Part shown: one piece after another, positions 28,299 to 38,435 of the stretch
Layout of the letters: every line of letters starts with the position of its first letter
How positions within the stretch are numbered: position 1 is the first letter of the stretch
Assembly: GCF_014217545.1 (NCBI RefSeq)
Contig: NZ_CP043178.1
Span: 1,550,001-1,614,000, forward strand
Length of the DNA stretch: 64,000 nt
Origin: Pseudarthrobacter sp. NBSH8
Lineage (GTDB): Bacteria; Actinomycetota; Actinomycetes; Actinomycetales; Micrococcaceae
Reading direction: 5' to 3'
Notes under the pieces: model-generated
What the model saw: the letters and a program-made list of their open reading frames with translations, nothing else
Told to the model about the DNA's origin: nothing
The model's database searches: none
Program-made: the position numbers and the translations under genes

Positions 28299-31200
28299 GT
28301 GACTTCCAGCAATGCCTCGTTCGTCCACCTCCATAACCACACCGAATACTCCATGTTGGACGGCGCAGCCCGCCTGGGTGAGCTCTTCAACGAGACTGAA
28401 CGCCTCGGGATGCCGGCACTGGCCACCACCGACCACGGATACCTGTTCGGGGCTTTCGATTTCTGGAAGCGCGCCACGGACCAGGGGATCAAGCCGATTA
28501 TCGGTGTGGAAGCCTACGTAACCCCCGGTACTGCGCGCACGGACAAAAGCCGTGTCCGCTGGGGCGAGGAACACCAGCGCAAGGACGACATCTCCGGCGG
28601 TGGTTCCTACACGCACATGACGCTGTTGAGCTATAACAACGTCGGCATGCGCAACCTCTTCCGGGCTTCGTCCATCGGCTCGCTGGACGCAGTTTTCGGC
28701 AAATGGCCGCGTTTGGACCGTGAGCTCCTCAACACATACTCCGAGGGCCTGATCGCCACCACGGGCTGCCCTTCGGGGGAGGTCCAGACCCGGCTGCGGC
28801 TGGGCCAGTACCGCGAGGCCTTGGAAGCCGCCTCGGAATTCCGTGATATTTTCGGTGCGGAGAACTATTTCTGCGAACTGATGGACCACGGCCTGGACAT
28901 CGAACGACGGGTCACGGGAGACCTGCTGCGGCTGGCCAAGGACCTGAACCTGCCGCTGGTGGCCACCAACGACCTTCACTACACGCACGAACATGACGCC
29001 AAGGCACACGAGGCCCTGCTTGCCATCCAGTCAGGTTCCACGCTGCTGGAGCCGTCCTATGACAACGGCGGCTCTCGCTTCGCTTTCTCGGGCAGCGGCT
29101 ACTACCTCAAATCCCCGCAGGAGATGCGGGAGCTGTTCAGGGACCACCCGGACGCTTGCGACAACACCCTGCTGATCGCCGAGCGCTGCGATGTCTCATT
29201 CAACACCGGCGCAAACTACATGCCGAGGTTTCCGTGCCCGCCGGGCGAGGACGAAACATCCTGGCTGGTCAAGGAAGTTGCCACGGGACTGGAATACCGG
29301 TACCCGGGCGGTGTCCCGGACAAAGTCCGCACCCAGGCCGACTACGAGCTCGAAGTCATCACCTCCATGGGGTTCCCGGGATACTTCCTGGTGGTGGCCG
29401 ACTTCATCAACTGGGCGAAGAAGAACGGTATCCGCGTCGGTCCCGGCCGTGGCTCCGGCGCCGGCTCCATGGTGGCGTACGCCATGCGAATCACGGACCT
29501 TGATCCGCTCCTTCACGGCCTGATCTTCGAGCGGTTCCTCAACCCTGACCGGGTGTCCATGCCTGACTTCGACGTTGACTTCGATGACCGGCGCCGGTCC
29601 GAAGTCATTGACTATGTGACCCGGAAATACGGCGACGAGCGCGTGGCAATGATTGTCACGTACGGCACCATCAAAACCAAGCAGGCGCTGAAGGACTCCT
29701 CCCGTGTGCTGGGCTACCCGTTCAGCATGGGGGAGCAGCTGACCAAGGCGCTCCCGCCGGCAGTGATGGCCAAGGACATCCCGCTCGCCGACATCCAGAA
29801 CAAGGACTCAAAGCGCTACAGCGAGGCGGGTGACTTCCGCCAGCTGATCGCTTCCGATCCAGAGGCCGCGAAGGTCTTCGAGACTGCCCTCGGCATTGAG
29901 GGGCTGAAGCGCCAGTGGGGCGTGCACGCCGCTGGCGTCATTATGTCCTCGGATCCCATCATCGACGTCATCCCGGTCATGCGCCGTATCCAGGACGGCC
30001 AGGTGATCACGCAGTTCGACTACCCCACGTGTGAGGGCCTGGGGCTGATCAAGATGGACTTCCTCGGCCTGCGGAACCTGACGATCATTTCCGACGCCCT
30101 GGAGAACATCAAGTTCAACCGCGGCATGGACCTGGACCTGGACAGCCTGGCCCTGGATGACGTGGCCTCGTATGAACTGCTGGCCCGGGGCGACACCCTG
30201 GGTGTGTTCCAGCTTGATGGCGGTCCCATGCGGTCCCTGCTGAAGCTGATGAAGCCTGACAACTTCGAGGACATCTCCGCCGTGCTGGCTCTTTATCGGC
30301 CCGGTCCGATGGGCGCGAACGCGCACACCGACTACGCGCTGCGCAAGAACGGGATCCAAGAAGTCATCCCTATCCACCCCGAGCTCAAGGAACCGCTTGC
30401 TGAAATCCTTGGCGGGACCTACGGCCTGATCGTATATCAGGAGCAGGTGATGGCCGTAGCCCAGAAACTCGCCGGCTATTCGCTCGGGCAGGCAGACATC
30501 CTGCGGCGCGCCATGGGCAAAAAGAAGAAATCCGAGCTGGACAAGCAGTTCGCCGGATTCTCCCAGGGCATGCAGGACAACGGCTACTCCATGGCCGCAG
30601 TGAAGACCCTGTGGGACATCCTGCTGCCGTTCTCCGACTACGCCTTCAACAAGGCCCACTCGGCCGCGTATGGCGTGATCTCCTACTGGACCGCGTACCT
30701 GAAGGCGCACTTTGCGCCGGAGTACATGGCTGCCCTGCTGACGTCGGTCGGTGACGACAAGGACAAATCGGCAATCTACCTCAACGAATGCCGGCGCATG
30801 GGAATCACCGTGCTGCCGCCGGACGTGAACGAATCCGCGCTGAACTTCACTCCGGTAGGCACCGACATCCGATTCGGCATGGGTGCCATCCGCAACGTGG
30901 GCGTCAATGCCGTCGAAGCGATGGTGGCCGCGCGCGAGAAGGAAGGTGCCTACACGTCCTTCAAGGACTACCTCATGAAGGTCCCCGCGGTGGTCTGCAA
31001 CAAGCGGACCATTGAATCCCTGATCAAGGCCGGAGCCTTCGATTCCCTCAACCACCACCGGCGTGCCCTGGCGATGATCCATGAAGAGGCCATCGACTCC
31101 GTGATCACCCTCAAGCGAAACGAAGCAATCGGCCAGTTCGATCTCTTCGCCGGTTTCGAGGAGGTCGAATCCGAAGCGTCGCTGAGCATCGAGATCCCCG

Positions 31201-31856
31201 ACCTGCCGGAATGGGAGAAGAAGGACAAGCTCTCCTTTGAGCGCGACATGCTTGGCCTGTATGTGTCAGACCACCCGCTGCAAGGCCTGGAAGGACTCCT
31301 CAGCCAGCACGCGGACCAGTCCATCACCTCGATCATCGGCGAAGACGGGCCGCACGACGGCGCCATCATCACCATCTCCGGCATGATCACCTCGCTCAGC
31401 CGCAGGATCGCCAAGGCGAGTGGCAACGCCTATGCCCGGGCCGAAATCGAAGACCTCGGCGGTTCGATGGAGGTGATGTTCTTCGGCCAGGTCTACGGCC
31501 CCATCGCGTCGGTCCTTGCCGAGGACCTGATCGTCGTGGTCAAGGGCCGCCTGCAGCGGCGGGACGACGGTGCCGTGGCGCTGAACTGCATGGAACTGTC
31601 CGTTCCGGACCTCAGTGAAGGAACCAACGGCCCCGTGCTCATTTCGATGCCCACCCACAAGGCAACCCAGGCTGTTGTCACCGAACTGGGCGATGTCCTT
31701 CGGAACCATCGGGGGAACTCGGAAGTCAGGCTCCACCTGCAGGGTGACACCCGGACGGAAGTCATGGGGCTGCCCGTCCATCTCAGGGTCAACCCCAGCC
31801 CGTCACTGTTCGGTGACCTGAAGGTGCTCCTGGGCCCAACCTGCCTGGATAACTAG
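28299..31856 (+). CDS. dnaE1: Replicative DNA polymerase III alpha subunit
   Basis: 1185-residue main replicative polymerase. PHP domain start HLHNHTEYSMLDG (10-22), polymerase palm with PDFDVDFDD (D423, D425, D427), GPGRGSGAGS, and RAMGKKKKSELDKQF; beta-clamp and tau-binding region and an OB fold (ITISGMITSLSRRI) near the C terminus. The PHP His residues are kept, so proofreading by the PHP domain, as in mycobacteria, is likely. GTG 28299 stands six bases after TAGAAT (28287-28292): a leaderless promoter 39 bases past rluD. Confidence 0.97.
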   Translation: MTSSNASFVHLHNHTEYSMLDGAARLGELFNETERLGMPALATTDHGYLFGAFDFWKRATDQGIKPIIGVEAYVTPGTARTDKSRVRWGEEHQRKDDISGGGSYTHMTLLSYNNVGMRNLFRASSIGSLDAVFGKWPRLDRELLNTYSEGLIATTGCPSGEVQTRLRLGQYREALEAASEFRDIFGAENYFCELMDHGLDIERRVTGDLLRLAKDLNLPLVATNDLHYTHEHDAKAHEALLAIQSGSTLLEPSYDNGGSRFAFSGSGYYLKSPQEMRELFRDHPDACDNTLLIAERCDVSFNTGANYMPRFPCPPGEDETSWLVKEVATGLEYRYPGGVPDKVRTQADYELEVITSMGFPGYFLVVADFINWAKKNGIRVGPGRGSGAGSMVAYAMRITDLDPLLHGLIFERFLNPDRVSMPDFDVDFDDRRRSEVIDYVTRKYGDERVAMIVTYGTIKTKQALKDSSRVLGYPFSMGEQLTKALPPAVMAKDIPLADIQNKDSKRYSEAGDFRQLIASDPEAAKVFETALGIEGLKRQWGVHAAGVIMSSDPIIDVIPVMRRIQDGQVITQFDYPTCEGLGLIKMDFLGLRNLTIISDALENIKFNRGMDLDLDSLALDDVASYELLARGDTLGVFQLDGGPMRSLLKLMKPDNFEDISAVLALYRPGPMGANAHTDYALRKNGIQEVIPIHPELKEPLAEILGGTYGLIVYQEQVMAVAQKLAGYSLGQADILRRAMGKKKKSELDKQFAGFSQGMQDNGYSMAAVKTLWDILLPFSDYAFNKAHSAAYGVISYWTAYLKAHFAPEYMAALLTSVGDDKDKSAIYLNECRRMGITVLPPDVNESALNFTPVGTDIRFGMGAIRNVGVNAVEAMVAAREKEGAYTSFKDYLMKVPAVVCNKRTIESLIKAGAFDSLNHHRRALAMIHEEAIDSVITLKRNEAIGQFDLFAGFEEVESEASLSIEIPDLPEWEKKDKLSFERDMLGLYVSDHPLQGLEGLLSQHADQSITSIIGEDGPHDGAIITISGMITSLSRRIAKASGNAYARAEIEDLGGSMEVMFFGQVYGPIASVLAEDLIVVVKGRLQRRDDGAVALNCMELSVPDLSEGTNGPVLISMPTHKATQAVVTELGDVLRNHRGNSEVRLHLQGDTRTEVMGLPVHLRVNPSPSLFGDLKVLLGPTCLDN

Positions 31857-31866
31857 GTTCCGGTAG

Positions 31867-32364
31867 TCAGATCTGGTAGTCCAGGGGGACCGGCTGGCCA
31901 TAGCCGCCGGCGTGGTACAGGAGCGGCGAGCCGTCGTCGCCCAATTCGCCGTCCACAACCTCGACAACCACCACGGCATTGTTCTCGAAGGAGAGCCGCA
32001 TCTGGATCTTACCGATCAGCCAGCCGGCGACGTCTTTGAGGATCGGGACCTCGTGCGGGCCAAGTTTCCAGTGGTCCCCGCCGAACCTGTCCTTGGTGCG
32101 CGCGAAACGGTCTGCAAGCGCCTGGTTTTCCAGGCCCAGCATGTGGACACCGAGGTGGGTGGCGTTGGCCACGGCCGGCCAGGAACTTGAACTGCGGGCC
32201 ATATTGAACGTGAACCGCGGCGGCTGTGCGGAAAGTGACGCCACGGACGTGGCGGTGAAGCCGTAGGGCTCGCCCTGGTAGTTCACGGTGATGATGGCGA
32301 CCCCCGCCGCATGCCGCCGGAACATTTCCTTGAAAGTGCCCTCGAACGGCGTTTTGTCTGTCAT
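31867..32364 (-). CDS. Flavin reductase domain protein (HpaC-like)
   Basis: 165-residue FMN-binding split-barrel protein: FKEMFRRHAAGVAIITVNYQGEPYGFTATSVASLSAQPPR is the family signature region, with the flavin-binding GFTATSVASLS. Likely the NAD(P)H:flavin oxidoreductase of a two-component monooxygenase, but no oxygenase lies nearby, so the partner is unknown. ATG 32364 follows GGGAG by 11 bases; that site lies in the 3' arm of a leader helix (see 32373-32442). Convergent with dnaE1, 10 bases apart. Confidence 0.85.
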   Translation of the reverse strand: MTDKTPFEGTFKEMFRRHAAGVAIITVNYQGEPYGFTATSVASLSAQPPRFTFNMARSSSSWPAVANATHLGVHMLGLENQALADRFARTKDRFGGDHWKLGPHEVPILKDVAGWLIGKIQMRLSFENNAVVVVEVVDGELGDDGSPLLYHAGGYGQPVPLDYQI

Positions 32365-32372
32365 CGTAAAAT

Positions 32373-32442
32373 TTGCTCCCTGGAAAGCAGGCTGAAATGG
32401 ACTCTTCCTTAAGGGTATTAGTCCCCGCCGGACAGGGAGCAA
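32373..32442 (-). promoter_or_regulatory. Leader helix that can mask the flavin reductase ribosome site
   Basis: In the minus-strand leader, TTGCTCCCTG (32442..32433) is perfectly complementary to CAGGGAGCAA (32382..32373), which contains the GGGAG ribosome site of the flavin reductase. The 50-base loop can form a second stem GGACT/AGTCC (~32424..32397). TTGACA (32470..32465) upstream is a possible -35. The layout is that of a translational riboswitch or RNA thermosensor; no known riboswitch class was recognised. Confidence 0.5.
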
Positions 32443-32522
32443 TCCCTGGGCCCGGCACGTCATCTGTCAAGACTGCCCACGTCATCTGACCGGACACGCC
32501 GAGATTTGTTAAGGTTTGTTTC

Positions 32523-33029
32523 ATGAGAGAACACATCAGCCGCCGGTCCTCCCGGCTGCCGTGGAAATGCTTTGCCGCTGCTGCTGCCGGTGGTGTTCCT
32601 GTCGGCCTGTTGTGGTGGCTGCTTGCCCCAGGTGGCTTGAACCTGATCACGCGCGACCCCGCCCTGGCAGCCGGGACCAATCCGGACGTATGGCTGCCCA
32701 GGGACCTCACCCTTGCTGGACTTTGTGTGTTCGCAGGGTGCCTGGTTGCCGTGTTCCTGGCCGATAAGGGCGGCCGCGATGCGCAGGCGGCCTTTCTCCT
32801 GGGCCTGGCCGGCGGACTGGGCGGGGCCCTGATCGCGTGGCTGACCGGCGTCCTTGCGGGCCAGCTATGGGGCGGACCCGCAGACACGTCGGTCAATGCC
32901 AGCGTCGCGTTCTCGCTCCGGTCTCTGCCCGTGCTTATTTTGTGGCCGGCCGCGACCGCCGCGTCCGTGTTTGTCCTAAGCCTGGTGAACCTGCTCAAGA
33001 GCGGGCCCGGGATCGCGGCACGCCGGTAG
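32523..33029 (+). CDS. Conserved membrane protein, unknown function
   Basis: 168-residue protein with four predicted membrane segments (GVPVGLLWWLLAP, LTLAGLCVFAGCLVAVFLA, AFLLGLAGGLGGALIAWLTGVL, LPVLILWPAATAASVFVLSLV), a basic start and a short basic tail. I do not recognise a family with confidence. ATG 32523 stands seven bases after TAAGGT (32510-32515), so the mRNA is probably leaderless. It is followed 35 bases later by hisD, which has its own promoter. Confidence 0.7.
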   Translation: MREHISRRSSRLPWKCFAAAAAGGVPVGLLWWLLAPGGLNLITRDPALAAGTNPDVWLPRDLTLAGLCVFAGCLVAVFLADKGGRDAQAAFLLGLAGGLGGALIAWLTGVLAGQLWGGPADTSVNASVAFSLRSLPVLILWPAATAASVFVLSLVNLLKSGPGIAARR

Positions 33030-33064
33030 CCGAAGGCAGTGCGCCCGGCGCGTAAAATGGACCG

Positions 33065-34441
33065 GTGACCATTTCTCCTGAATTTCCAGCCACACCCGCT
33101 GCCGCCGCTGTCAGCTTCCGGACAGTCGACCTTCGCGGCAGGGGTCTGACCCTCGCCGGTTTGCGCGCCGCCGTTCCCCGGGCGCGGCAGCACACCGTGG
33201 CGGATGCGGAACAAAAGGTACTGGACATCATCAAGGCCGTCCGGACGGACGGCTTCACCGCCCTCAGCGACCTGGCACTCCGTTTCGACGGAGTCCAGCA
33301 GATCCACCCGCGGGTCCCGTCAGCATCCCTGGCCCGGGCGCTCGCGGAGCTGGATCCGGCGGTCCGCGGCGCGCTGGAAGAATCGATCAGCCGCGCCCGG
33401 CGCTTCGCGGACGGGCAGCGGCCGCGTGATCTCGACGTTGAACTCGGCGACGGCGCGCTGGTGAGCCAGAATTGGGTTCCGGTTTCTCGGGTGGGTTTAT
33501 ACGTGCCTGGTGGCCTCGCCGTCTATCCGTCGTCGGTCATCATGAATGTTGTTCCGGCCCTGGCTGCGGGAGTGCAGTCCATCGCTCTGGCATCGCCGCC
33601 GCAGAAAGATTTCGGCGGCCTCCCGCACCCCACCATCCTCGCGGCAGCGGCCCTGCTCGGCATCGACGAGGTCTACGCGATCGGCGGTGCACAGGCAATC
33701 GCTGCCTTCGCCTACGGCGTGGAGGCAAATGACGCCGGGCCCGCTTTGGAACCCGTTGATGTAGTTACGGGTCCGGGAAACATTTTTGTGGCGACGGCGA
33801 AGCGTCTGGTCAAGGGTGTGGTGGGGATCGATTCCGAGGCGGGAACCACCGAAATCGCCATCCTGGCTGATTCAACGGCGCAACCTGACCTTGTGGCAGC
33901 AGACCTGATCAGCCAGGCGGAGCATGACCCCCAGGCGGCTTCCGTGCTCATCACGGACTCGGAGGACCTTGCCGCGGCAGTCCGCATCGAACTGGACCGG
34001 CAGGCGGCCGGCACCAAGCACTCCGCGCGCGTATGTGAGGCGCTGTCCGGCCCGCAGTCGGGAGTGGTCCTGGTGGAGGACCTGGAACAAGGCATCGCCG
34101 CATGCGACGCCTACGCTGCTGAACACCTTGAAATCATGACCGCGGATGCGCCGGCGGTAGCTGCCCGGATCCGGAACGCCGGGGCGATCTTTGTGGGGGA
34201 CTACAGTCCTGTCAGCCTGGGCGACTACTGCGCCGGCTCCAACCACGTCCTGCCCACCAGCGGGACGGCGGCATTTTCCTCCGGTCTGAACGTGACCACC
34301 TTCCTGCGCGCCATCCAGGTCATCAACTACAGCCGCGCCGCGCTGCAGGAAGTCAGCGGCCACATTGTGAGCCTGTCCGGCGCCGAAGACCTGCCGGCGC
34401 ACGGTGAAGCTGTCACGGCACGCTTCCGTCATGCCCGCTGA
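33065..34441 (+). CDS. hisD: Histidinol dehydrogenase
   Basis: 458-residue NAD- and zinc-dependent enzyme for the last two steps of histidine synthesis (histidinol to histidine). Marks: [60 protein letters not shown] and AEHLEIM with the metal ligands, [18 protein letters not shown] 33065 stands six bases after TAAAAT (33053-33058), a leaderless arrangement. No other his gene follows here; nrdR is next. Confidence 0.95.
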   Translation: MTISPEFPATPAAAAVSFRTVDLRGRGLTLAGLRAAVPRARQHTVADAEQKVLDIIKAVRTDGFTALSDLALRFDGVQQIHPRVPSASLARALAELDPAVRGALEESISRARRFADGQRPRDLDVELGDGALVSQNWVPVSRVGLYVPGGLAVYPSSVIMNVVPALAAGVQSIALASPPQKDFGGLPHPTILAAAALLGIDEVYAIGGAQAIAAFAYGVEANDAGPALEPVDVVTGPGNIFVATAKRLVKGVVGIDSEAGTTEIAILADSTAQPDLVAADLISQAEHDPQAASVLITDSEDLAAAVRIELDRQAAGTKHSARVCEALSGPQSGVVLVEDLEQGIAACDAYAAEHLEIMTADAPAVAARIRNAGAIFVGDYSPVSLGDYCAGSNHVLPTSGTAAFSSGLNVTTFLRAIQVINYSRAALQEVSGHIVSLSGAEDLPAHGEAVTARFRHAR

Positions 34442-34473
34442 TACAGACGGTCTGCGGCGCAGGCTGCAGGCAC

Positions 34474-34519
34474 CACTACATGTGGTAATTACAGGATTGT
34501 TATTCCGCAACATGTAGTC
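34474..34519 (+). promoter_or_regulatory. Pair of NrdR-box-like sites before nrdR
   Basis: Two inverted copies of a 9-mer, ACTACATGT (34475-34483) and ACATGTAGT (34510-34518), sit inside two 14-bp sites related to the NrdR box CACTATATATAGTG (four to five mismatches each). Their centres are 32 bp apart, about three helical turns, the phasing seen for paired NrdR boxes. They precede nrdR itself by about 75 bases, suggesting autoregulation. Confidence 0.6.
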
Positions 34520-34592
34520 GTAAACTGAGAGACGGAGAGGTCTGCCGGGGCCGGAAACATCGGCGCCGGAAGACATCGAGGGAGGGGACACC

Positions 34593-35099
34593 ATGTATTG
34601 TCCATTTTGCCGTAATCCGGACTCCCGCGTCGTGGACAGCCGCATGGCCGATGACGGCTCGGCCATCCGCCGCCGCCGGCAGTGCCCGGAATGCGGTCGC
34701 AGGTTTACCACCGTGGAAACCACCAGCCTTTCGGTGATCAAGCGCTCCGGAGTGGGTGAACCCTTCAGCCGCAGCAAGGTTATCAACGGCGTGCGTAAGG
34801 CATGCCAGGGCAGGCCGGTCAGCGAAGATGACCTGGCGCTCCTGGCCCAGGAGGTGGAGGAGCAGATCCGTGCTTCTGGCGCGGCCGAGATCGACGCCCA
34901 TGAAGTTGGCCTGATCATCCTTGGTCCGCTGCAGAAGCTTGACCAGGTGGCCTACCTTCGCTTTGCGAGCGTGTACCAGGCGTTCGAATCCCTGGAGGAT
35001 TTCGAGACCGCCATTGCACTGCTCCGCCATGAATCAGTGGAAGAAGGCACGCAACGCACGGCGGCGGCCGCCAAGAGCTCCGAAAAGAGCCCCCTGTAA
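34593..35099 (+). CDS. nrdR: Ribonucleotide reductase repressor NrdR
   Basis: 168-residue regulator with an N-terminal zinc ribbon ([17 protein letters not shown] and [12 protein letters not shown], Cys at 3, 6, 31, 34) and an ATP-cone domain ([20 protein letters not shown]...). It senses ATP/dATP and represses ribonucleotide reductase genes. No reductase gene is in the window, so here nrdR stands alone. GAGGGAG precedes ATG 34593. Confidence 0.95.
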   Translation: MYCPFCRNPDSRVVDSRMADDGSAIRRRRQCPECGRRFTTVETTSLSVIKRSGVGEPFSRSKVINGVRKACQGRPVSEDDLALLAQEVEEQIRASGAAEIDAHEVGLIILGPLQKLDQVAYLRFASVYQAFESLEDFETAIALLRHESVEEGTQRTAAAAKSSEKSPL

Positions 35100-35102
35100 A
35101 CT

Positions 35103-35142
35103 CCGGTGGTGGCCGCGGAGGGGAAGCCGCCGCCACCACCGG
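35103..35142. terminator. Bidirectional terminator nrdR / ppgK
   Basis: Arms 35103-35118 and 35127-35142 pair over 16 positions with one C.C mismatch, 8-nt loop. It begins four bases after the nrdR stop and serves the convergent ppgK gene too. No clear T-run on either side. Confidence 0.7.
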
Positions 35143-35177
35143 CACCGGCTGCCCCTCGGGCGCCGGTCAGCCACCGG

Positions 35178-35981
35178 TTATTTTGTGAGCTTGTGCTTCA
35201 CGGCAATTTCGACGGCCGCGCCGACGATCCCGGCCTCATTCTTGAGTTCGGCCGGCACAATCGGGGTCCGCAGTTTCATGTGCGGCAGGTATTCGTCGGC
35301 GCGCTTGGAGATGCCGCCGCCCACGATGAACAGTTCAGGTGAGAAGAGGAATTCCACGTGGGAGAAGTAGCGCTGCAGCAGCACGCTGTATTCCTCCCAG
35401 GTCAGTCCGTCCCGTTCACGGGCCACCGCTGAGGCCTTGCTTTCGGCGTCAAAGCCGTCGATCTCCAGGTGCCCCAGTTCCGCGTTGGGGACGAGCCGTC
35501 CGTCGAAGATGAAGGCCGAGCCGATTCCGGTGCCCAGGGTGATGACCAGGACGGTTCCGTCCACACCCTTGCCCGCGCCATAACGGGCTTCCGCCAGCCC
35601 GGCGGCGTCGGCGTCGTTGATGACCTCCACCGGGCGGCCAAGCCGTGCGGTGAGCAACGCGTCAATGTCGGTGTTGAGCCAGCTCTTGTCAACGTTAGCC
35701 GCCGAATGGACCACGCCATGCTGGATGATGCCGGGGAAGGTGACCCCCACGGGCGAGTCGGCGGCCGGAGCCTCCGGGCGGCTTGAAAGCTCGGCAACCA
35801 CCTGCGCCACAACGTCCGCTACGGCGTCAGGGGTGGCGGGCTGGGGCGTAGGCACGCGGAACCGCTCACCCAGGAGCTTGCCTTTTTTCAGGTCGACGAT
35901 GCCGCCCTTGATTCCCGTGCCGCCGATGTCAATGCCGATCAGCGGGGCGTTCTTGTGCGACTTCTCGTCCTTCTTGGCCAA
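35178..35981 (-). CDS. ppgK: Polyphosphate glucokinase (ROK family)
   Basis: 267-residue sugar kinase that phosphorylates glucose with inorganic polyphosphate (and, in some members, ATP). Phosphate loop [17 protein letters not shown] near the N terminus, [28 protein letters not shown] and GHLEIDG. The actinobacterial PpgK type is recognised by its length and the IGSAF block; an Arthrobacter enzyme of this kind is a known polyphosphate glucomannokinase. Start TTG 35981 with GGAACAAC before it. It lies 56 bases after map on the same strand and may share its transcript. Confidence 0.9.
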   Translation of the reverse strand: MAKKDEKSHKNAPLIGIDIGGTGIKGGIVDLKKGKLLGERFRVPTPQPATPDAVADVVAQVVAELSSRPEAPAADSPVGVTFPGIIQHGVVHSAANVDKSWLNTDIDALLTARLGRPVEVINDADAAGLAEARYGAGKGVDGTVLVITLGTGIGSAFIFDGRLVPNAELGHLEIDGFDAESKASAVARERDGLTWEEYSVLLQRYFSHVEFLFSPELFIVGGGISKRADEYLPHMKLRTPIVPAELKNEAGIVGAAVEIAVKHKLTK

Positions 35982-36037
35982 TGTTGTTCCGTTCGTGGCT
36001 GGGCGGGCTGGTCGGCCGGACGGCTGACCGGGAAATT

Positions 36038-36916
36038 TCAGGGGAGCGTGAGGATTTCGGCGCCGGACTCTGTTACCAGCAGGGTGTGCTCAAACTGGGC
36101 GGTCCGCTTGTGGTCCCGGGTGACAACTGTCCAGTCGTCTTCCCACATGTCCCATTCGATGGTGCCGAGTGTCAGCATGGGTTCGATGGTGAACACCATG
36201 CCGGTCTCGATCACGGTGTTGTAGGCCGGCGCCGCATCATAGTGCGGGATGATCAGGCCCGTATGGAACGCTTCGCCGACGCCATGGCCGGTGAAGTCCC
36301 GCACCACGCCGTAGCCGAACCGCTTGGCGTAGGACTGGATGGCGCGGCCGATCACGTTGATCTCCCGGCCGGGGGCCACTGCTTTGACGGCGCGGTTGAG
36401 GGATTCCCGGGTGCGCTCCACCAGCAGGCGCGATTCGTCGTCCACGGCGCCCACCAGGAAGGTGTGGTTCGTGTCGCCGTGTACTCCGTTAATAAATGCC
36501 GTGATGTCGATATTAAGGATGTCGCCGTCCTGGACCACGGTGCTGTCCGGGATGCCGTGGCAGATCACTTCATTCAGCGACGAGCACAGGGATTTCGGGA
36601 ACCCGCGGTAGCCCAGTGTGGACGGGTAGGCCTTGTGGTCCAGCAGGAATTCGTGACCCACCTTGTCCAGCTGGTCGGTGGTTACACCGGGCCTGATGTG
36701 GTTGCCCACCTCAACAATGGCCTGTGCGGCGATCCGGCTGGCGATCCGGATTTTCTCTACGGTCTCGGCGGACTTGATTTCGGAGCCGGTGAACTTGGCC
36801 GGGCCGGGCTTGCCCACGTATTCCGGGCGCGTGATGGACGCTGGAACGGGGAGCTGCGGGCTTACGGTTCCCCGGGTAAGGGTGCCGGTGGGTGCAGTCG
36901 AGGCTAGGGAAGGCAT
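36038..36916 (-). CDS. map: Methionine aminopeptidase type I
   Basis: 292-residue metallo-enzyme removing initiator Met. Ligands are visible in [53 protein letters not shown] and [10 protein letters not shown]. The ~40-residue N-terminal extension with PxxP-like runs is the actinobacterial (MapB-like) form. ATG 36916 stands six bases after TATGAT (36928..36923), an almost consensus -10, so the transcript should be leaderless. Confidence 0.95.
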   Translation of the reverse strand: MPSLASTAPTGTLTRGTVSPQLPVPASITRPEYVGKPGPAKFTGSEIKSAETVEKIRIASRIAAQAIVEVGNHIRPGVTTDQLDKVGHEFLLDHKAYPSTLGYRGFPKSLCSSLNEVICHGIPDSTVVQDGDILNIDITAFINGVHGDTNHTFLVGAVDDESRLLVERTRESLNRAVKAVAPGREINVIGRAIQSYAKRFGYGVVRDFTGHGVGEAFHTGLIIPHYDAAPAYNTVIETGMVFTIEPMLTLGTIEWDMWEDDWTVVTRDHKRTAQFEHTLLVTESGAEILTLP

Positions 36917-37036
36917 AGATTGATCATATAAGGCACCGCATTAGGCCAAGTAACTGGAAGCCCCAAGCTGTCCGCATCGACGTTTAAGTTACGTGGATCA
37001 CGGCCGGGCCTCCGCCAGCCGGAACGAGGAGCACCG

Positions 37037-37201
37037 ATGACTGAGTACTGGTACAACGTGAACACCCACGAGGTGGAAGAAGACGCACTCTCGGACTGGA
37101 GCCAGCTGATCGGCCCCTACAAAACGCGGGAAGAGGCCGAACACGCCCTCGAAAAGGTCCGGGCCCGGAATGAGTCGTGGGAAAAGGGCGATGACGACTG
37201 A
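37037..37201 (+). CDS. 54-residue conserved small protein (SPOR-like)
   Basis: A short frame starting MTEYWYNVNTHEVEEDALSD and continuing through SQLIGPYKTREEAEHALEKV to GDDD. The GPYKTREEAEHALEK part resembles half a SPOR (glycan-binding) repeat. A strong GAGGAG lies six bases before ATG 37037, and codon use is like the neighbours. Very acidic, no signal peptide, so likely cytoplasmic. Function unknown. It lies alone between map (divergent) and panB (convergent); an open frame on the other strand is its shadow. Confidence 0.75.
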   Translation: MTEYWYNVNTHEVEEDALSDWSQLIGPYKTREEAEHALEKVRARNESWEKGDDD

Positions 37202-37265
37202 ACCGCACTCATCTGCCGGCCCGTGACGTGCCAGCGCCCAGAACGGCCCCGCGTCCCGCCGAGGC

Positions 37266-38171
37266 CTAGAAAGAGTGTTCCGGGCCGGGGAACGCACCTG
37301 TTCGGACCTCGTCGCCGTACGCCTTCGCCGCGTCACTGAGCGCCGTGCGCAGGTCGGCGTACTGTTTGACGAACTTCGCCATCCTGCCGCCGCGGAACCC
37401 GGCCATGTCCTGCCACACCAGCACCTGCCCGGTGGTGGCATTGCCGGCGCCGATCCCGACCGTCGGCACGCTGACCGCCGCGTCAACGGCGGCTGCCGTG
37501 TCCGCCGGAACCATTTCCATCAGGACGGCGAACGCCCCCGCCTCAACCAGCGCCACCGCGTCGTCAATCAGGCGCTGCGCATCCTCCCCGCGGCCCTGGA
37601 CCCGGTAACCGCCCAGCGCGTGTTCACTCTGGGGGGTGAAGCCGATATGGGCCATGACCGGGACGCCGGCCTGGACCATAGCGTGGACGGTTTCCGCGTA
37701 GTATTTTCCGCCCTCGATCTTGACGGCGTGGGCCAGCCCTTCCTTGAGGAACCGGACGCCTGTTTCGACACCCTGCTGCGCCGAAACTTCGTAACTGCCG
37801 AACGGCAGGTCTGCCACCACCAGGGCGCGCTTAGCGGACCGCGCCACGGCGCGGCAGAGAGGGAGGAGTTCATCCACCGTGACGGGCAGGCTGGTCTCGT
37901 TGCCGAAAACGTTGTTGGATGCCGAATCGCCCACCAGGAGGACCTCGATGCCGGCCTGGTCGAAGATCTCCGCGCTGTACTGCTCATAGGCGGTCAGCAT
38001 GGCGAAGCGCTTACCGTCCCGCTTGGCCTGCTGCAGGTGGTGAATGCGCACCCTGGGCGCGGGCTTCGCGTTAATTTCCGACGACGGTGCCTGCACCGGT
38101 GCAGGTCCGGTTCCGTAGGGTGCGTGTACTTCAGCGGACGCGCTTGACTCAGAGCTATTGGTGGAGTCCAT
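37266..38171 (-). CDS. panB: Ketopantoate hydroxymethyltransferase
   Basis: 301-residue TIM-barrel enzyme: 3-methyl-2-oxobutanoate plus methylene-THF gives ketopantoate, first step of pantothenate synthesis. Marks: [28 protein letters not shown] is family-typical, Mg ligands in VGDS and [11 protein letters not shown], then [16 protein letters not shown] and [14 protein letters not shown]. The N terminus carries a ~35-residue Ser/Ala/Pro-rich extension. ATG 38171 stands six bases after TACGCT (38183..38178), a leaderless start. No panC or panD nearby. Confidence 0.94.
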   Translation of the reverse strand: MDSTNSSESSASAEVHAPYGTGPAPVQAPSSEINAKPAPRVRIHHLQQAKRDGKRFAMLTAYEQYSAEIFDQAGIEVLLVGDSASNNVFGNETSLPVTVDELLPLCRAVARSAKRALVVADLPFGSYEVSAQQGVETGVRFLKEGLAHAVKIEGGKYYAETVHAMVQAGVPVMAHIGFTPQSEHALGGYRVQGRGEDAQRLIDDAVALVEAGAFAVLMEMVPADTAAAVDAAVSVPTVGIGAGNATTGQVLVWQDMAGFRGGRMAKFVKQYADLRTALSDAAKAYGDEVRTGAFPGPEHSF

Positions 38172-38435
38172 GGCAAGAGCGTAATGCGGCACGGGCAGTC
38201 CTAGCCACCGCAGACGGGCCAACGGACCGTGATCCGTGTCATATTCAAGTGCCCGTCGAGGGCATATTTGCCACCGGCGGGCTCGGCCGGCCATGGTTGC
38301 CGTGTTAACGCTGTGTTACGCGCGGTGCGGTCGCCCGCATTGGAGCCGATTGCTTAGTAAAGTAATGGTGAACTGCTGCCGGTCGCCGCTTCCGCGGGCC
38401 CGGGGCATGAACGATTGACCGGAGAAGAGGCCATC

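Noticed and set aside
38284..38340. GlnR box upstream of glnA2 (GTTAAC...GTTAC)
   Set aside because: The two halves do not keep the n6 spacing and lack a GAAAC half; not supported.
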